The position numbers and the translations under genes are program-made. From positions 1 through 21,111 of the forward strand of contig JBBRUG010000062.1 of the NCBI GenBank assembly GCA_038247995.1: 21,111 nucleotides of DNA, given 5' to 3'. Positions 19,253 to 21,111 of the stretch are shown here, piece by piece. The notes beneath the pieces are model-generated. The model ran no database searches, was not told the DNA's origin, and saw only the letters and a program-made list of their open reading frames with translations. This DNA is from JBBRUG01 sp038247995. Its GTDB lineage: Bacteria > Chloroflexota > Chloroflexia > Chloroflexales > Chloroflexaceae. Positions within the stretch are counted from its first letter, which is position 1, and each line of letters begins with the position of its first letter.

Positions 19253-20869
19253 TCAACGCAACGCCTTGATCGCCCGCGGCAACTCCAGCAACAGGTCTGA
19301 GGCGATTGCGCCGGCATCACCGAGTTCGCTGCGCACACGCTCGCCCGCCGCTGCATGCAGATAGACCCCGAGGGCGGCTGCATCGAAGGGTGCGCAGCCC
19401 TGCGCCAGCAAACCACCGATCGCGCCGGCAAGCACATCGCCGGTGCCGGCTGTCGCCAACGCCGGGTTGCCCCCTTCATGAACGAAGGCCCGGCCATCAG
19501 GGGCGGCCACTACCGTGGTTGCGCCCTTCAACACCACGATCTGGCCCCATTGCTTCGCTGCATCAGTCGCGACCGCCACGCTGTCGGTGGGCAGCTCTTC
19601 AACGCCGAGCAAACGACGCATTTCGCCGGGATGCGGGGTGAAGACGAAACTGCCCTGCGTGAGCCGCTCGGGCCAACCCTCAATCGCTGCAAGCAGATTC
19701 AATCCATCGGCGTCAAGCACACACGGCGGAAGTACGAGCGCTGCTGGTGCTGGAGCGGGCGCCGGTTCGCTCGAACCCGCAAAACCAACCCGCGCCCGCA
19801 CTTTAGGCTGATCAAGGCCAAAAATCCGCCGCAACAATTCCTTCGTCGGCTCGGCCTGACCAAGCCCCGGCCCAATCACAATTGCCGCATAACCTTCCAA
19901 ATGCTTGGCGAGTTCGTCGATTGCGTTCGGGCCGAGCGCACCCCAATCCGCTTCCGGCAAGGGCAACAGCGTTACTTCGGGCTGGCGCGAAATGACGCTG
20001 AGCAAGGTGCGCCCGGTCGCCAGCGTCACCAACCCCGCCCCAACGCGCGCCGCGCCGCCACAGGCCAGCGCAGCAGCACCGGGGTAGTTGATCGAGCCGG
20101 CCACAATCAACGCCTTGCCGAAACTACCTTTGTGGGCATCGGCGGGACGCGCAGGCAGCAGTGAGCGAACAGCATCACGATCTAAAATCTGGGTCATCAT
20201 TGCCTCCAGGCTCGCAGAAGGAATTGCAAAAGACGCCAGTTCCATGCGGCCGACATAGGCGCGCCCTGGCGTAAAGAAGATACCGCGCTTGGGCAAGCCC
20301 GTCGCAACGGTGCAATCGGCGCGGATTGCGCTCCCAAGCAGAGCGCCGCTGTCGGCGTGCACGCCCGTCGGCAGGTCGATCGCGAAGACTTGCGGGCCGG
20401 ATAGCTCGGCGCCGGCAGCATTGACATCGGCAACGATCAGCGCCAGATCAGGGCCAACAGGACGGCTCGCCCCGGCGCCGAGCAATCCATCGACCACCAG
20501 ATCGGCAGCAGCAAGCTGTTGACGCAACTGAGTGCCGGCAGAATCAACAGCGGCAGTGAGTTCAGGCATGCCCCGCTCACGACAACGTCGCCAGTTGGCA
20601 TCCTCGGGATCTAGCCGGCGCCGCCAGAGGTAGAGCGTCACATGCGCGCCGGCATCGTGGAGATGGCGCGCAACCACCAACCCATCGCCGCCGTTGTTGC
20701 CCGGCCCAATAAGAACAAGCACCTGCCGACCGGCCACGCCGCCATTGGTACGCAGGATCGCCTGGGCCACGCCCCAACCGGCCTGCTCCATCAAGCCGGC
20801 CCAACTTGCTCCGGCAGCAACAGCAGACTCTTCGAGGGCGCGCATCTCAGCGCTCGTAACCACATGCAT
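19253..20869 (-). CDS. nnr: Bifunctional NAD(P)H-hydrate epimerase / ADP-dependent NAD(P)H-hydrate dehydratase
   Basis: The 538-aa enzyme repairs NADHX and NADPHX, damaged hydrated cofactors. The N-terminal YjeF_N epimerase domain (about 1-215) has GPGNNGGDGLVVARHL (55-70), VDGLLGAG (126-133) and DLPTGVHADSG (165-175). The C-terminal ribokinase-like dehydratase domain (about 230-538) has KGSFGKALIVAGS (247-259), LDADGLNLL (385-393), TPHPGEM (411-417), VVLKGATTVV and ATAGTGDVLAG with catalytic Asp478. An Ala/Pro-rich insert of about 20 residues (364-381, SEPAPAPAPAA) sits before LDADG. The ATG at 20869 is chosen because GGAGGA stands about 6 nt upstream and MHVVTSAEMRALE is the family start. 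The frame stays open into the low-complexity sequence to the right, but that part is not protein-like. Confidence 0.95.
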   Translation of the reverse strand: MHVVTSAEMRALEESAVAAGASWAGLMEQAGWGVAQAILRTNGGVAGRQVLVLIGPGNNGGDGLVVARHLHDAGAHVTLYLWRRRLDPEDANWRRCRERGMPELTAAVDSAGTQLRQQLAAADLVVDGLLGAGASRPVGPDLALIVADVNAAGAELSGPQVFAIDLPTGVHADSGALLGSAIRADCTVATGLPKRGIFFTPGRAYVGRMELASFAIPSASLEAMMTQILDRDAVRSLLPARPADAHKGSFGKALIVAGSINYPGAAALACGGAARVGAGLVTLATGRTLLSVISRQPEVTLLPLPEADWGALGPNAIDELAKHLEGYAAIVIGPGLGQAEPTKELLRRIFGLDQPKVRARVGFAGSSEPAPAPAPAALVLPPCVLDADGLNLLAAIEGWPERLTQGSFVFTPHPGEMRRLLGVEELPTDSVAVATDAAKQWGQIVVLKGATTVVAAPDGRAFVHEGGNPALATAGTGDVLAGAIGGLLAQGCAPFDAAALGVYLHAAAGERVRSELGDAGAIASDLLLELPRAIKALR

Positions 20870-20936
20870 CGAACGTCCTCCATGTATACGTATTCTACAC
20901 GATAGGAGGATGATTAGGACGCCGGCGGCAGGCGGC

Positions 20937-20970
20937 AGGCAGGCAGGCATTGCAGGCAGGCAGGCATTGC
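20937..20970. repeat. Two 17-bp tandem repeats in a GGCA-rich stretch
   Basis: AGGCAGGCAGGCATTGC occurs at 20937-20953 and again at 20954-20970 without mismatch, within a longer GGCA/GGC-rich run starting near 20923. Confidence 0.9.
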
Positions 20971-20995
20971 ATTGTACGGGCGGACCCATGTGTCC

Positions 20996-21111
<116 letters not shown>

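Overview
The window is GC-rich and gene-dense. The set of proteins points to a member of the Chloroflexota, most likely class Chloroflexia (the Roseiflexus/Chloroflexus/Kouleothrix side). Supporting signs are zinc-ribbon plus FHA proteins, PP2C phosphatases with N-terminal zinc ribbons, Thr/Pro-rich lipoproteins, an Rv1747-like FHA-ABC exporter, and heptanucleotide repeats between genes. This placement is inferred from gene content only; there is no rRNA or tRNA here to confirm it.

Layout. (1) 1-611, minus strand: the start of a secreted DUF11-type protein that runs off the left edge. (2) 612-1041: a 430-bp repeat-rich spacer with five perfect 20-bp tandem repeats, a promoter, and two opposed arms of five heptads, all just upstream of dnaN (sliding clamp, 1042-2175). 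(3) 2190-5191: a good promoter, a leader carrying a dispersed repeat, a NarL/LuxR-type regulator whose receiver has lost its phosphorylation residues, and a lipoprotein with a beta-propeller-like body. (4) 5251-5730: a HicB/HicA toxin-antitoxin pair in which hicA is frameshifted by a 10-bp tandem duplication, followed by a terminator. (5) 5773-11760, minus strand: a tight four-gene operon (PP2C, PP2C with a kinase-like middle region, von Willebrand factor A protein, triple zinc ribbon-FHA protein). It faces an 862-aa zinc ribbon-FHA-FHA-ABCG transporter at 11912-14500. (6) 14610-16646: a consensus promoter, a possibly folded leader, an XRE-cupin regulator overlapping an AI-2E-family permease, and a small acidic ORF. 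(7) 16696-17241, minus: an HD-domain hydrolase. (8) 17442-19109: lipB-lipA, octanoyl transfer and lipoyl synthesis. (9) 19253-20869, minus: bifunctional NAD(P)H-hydrate repair enzyme. (10) 20937-21111: short repeats and homopolymer C/G sequence, probably an artefact at a contig end.

How the genes fit together. The most distinctive part is 5773-14500. Five adjacent proteins share a phosphothreonine signalling theme: two Ser/Thr phosphatases, three FHA domains in two proteins, a vWA protein, and an ABCG exporter whose cytosolic end carries two FHA domains. Four of the five carry the same type of CxxC/CxxC zinc ribbon. No active Ser/Thr kinase is present in the window; the only kinase-like sequence is a degenerate middle region in the larger phosphatase. 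The two transcription units appear to start from face-to-face promoters about 13 bp apart, which could make their expression interdependent. The rest is housekeeping (clamp, lipoylation, nucleotide repair) with small regulatory or mobile-type additions.
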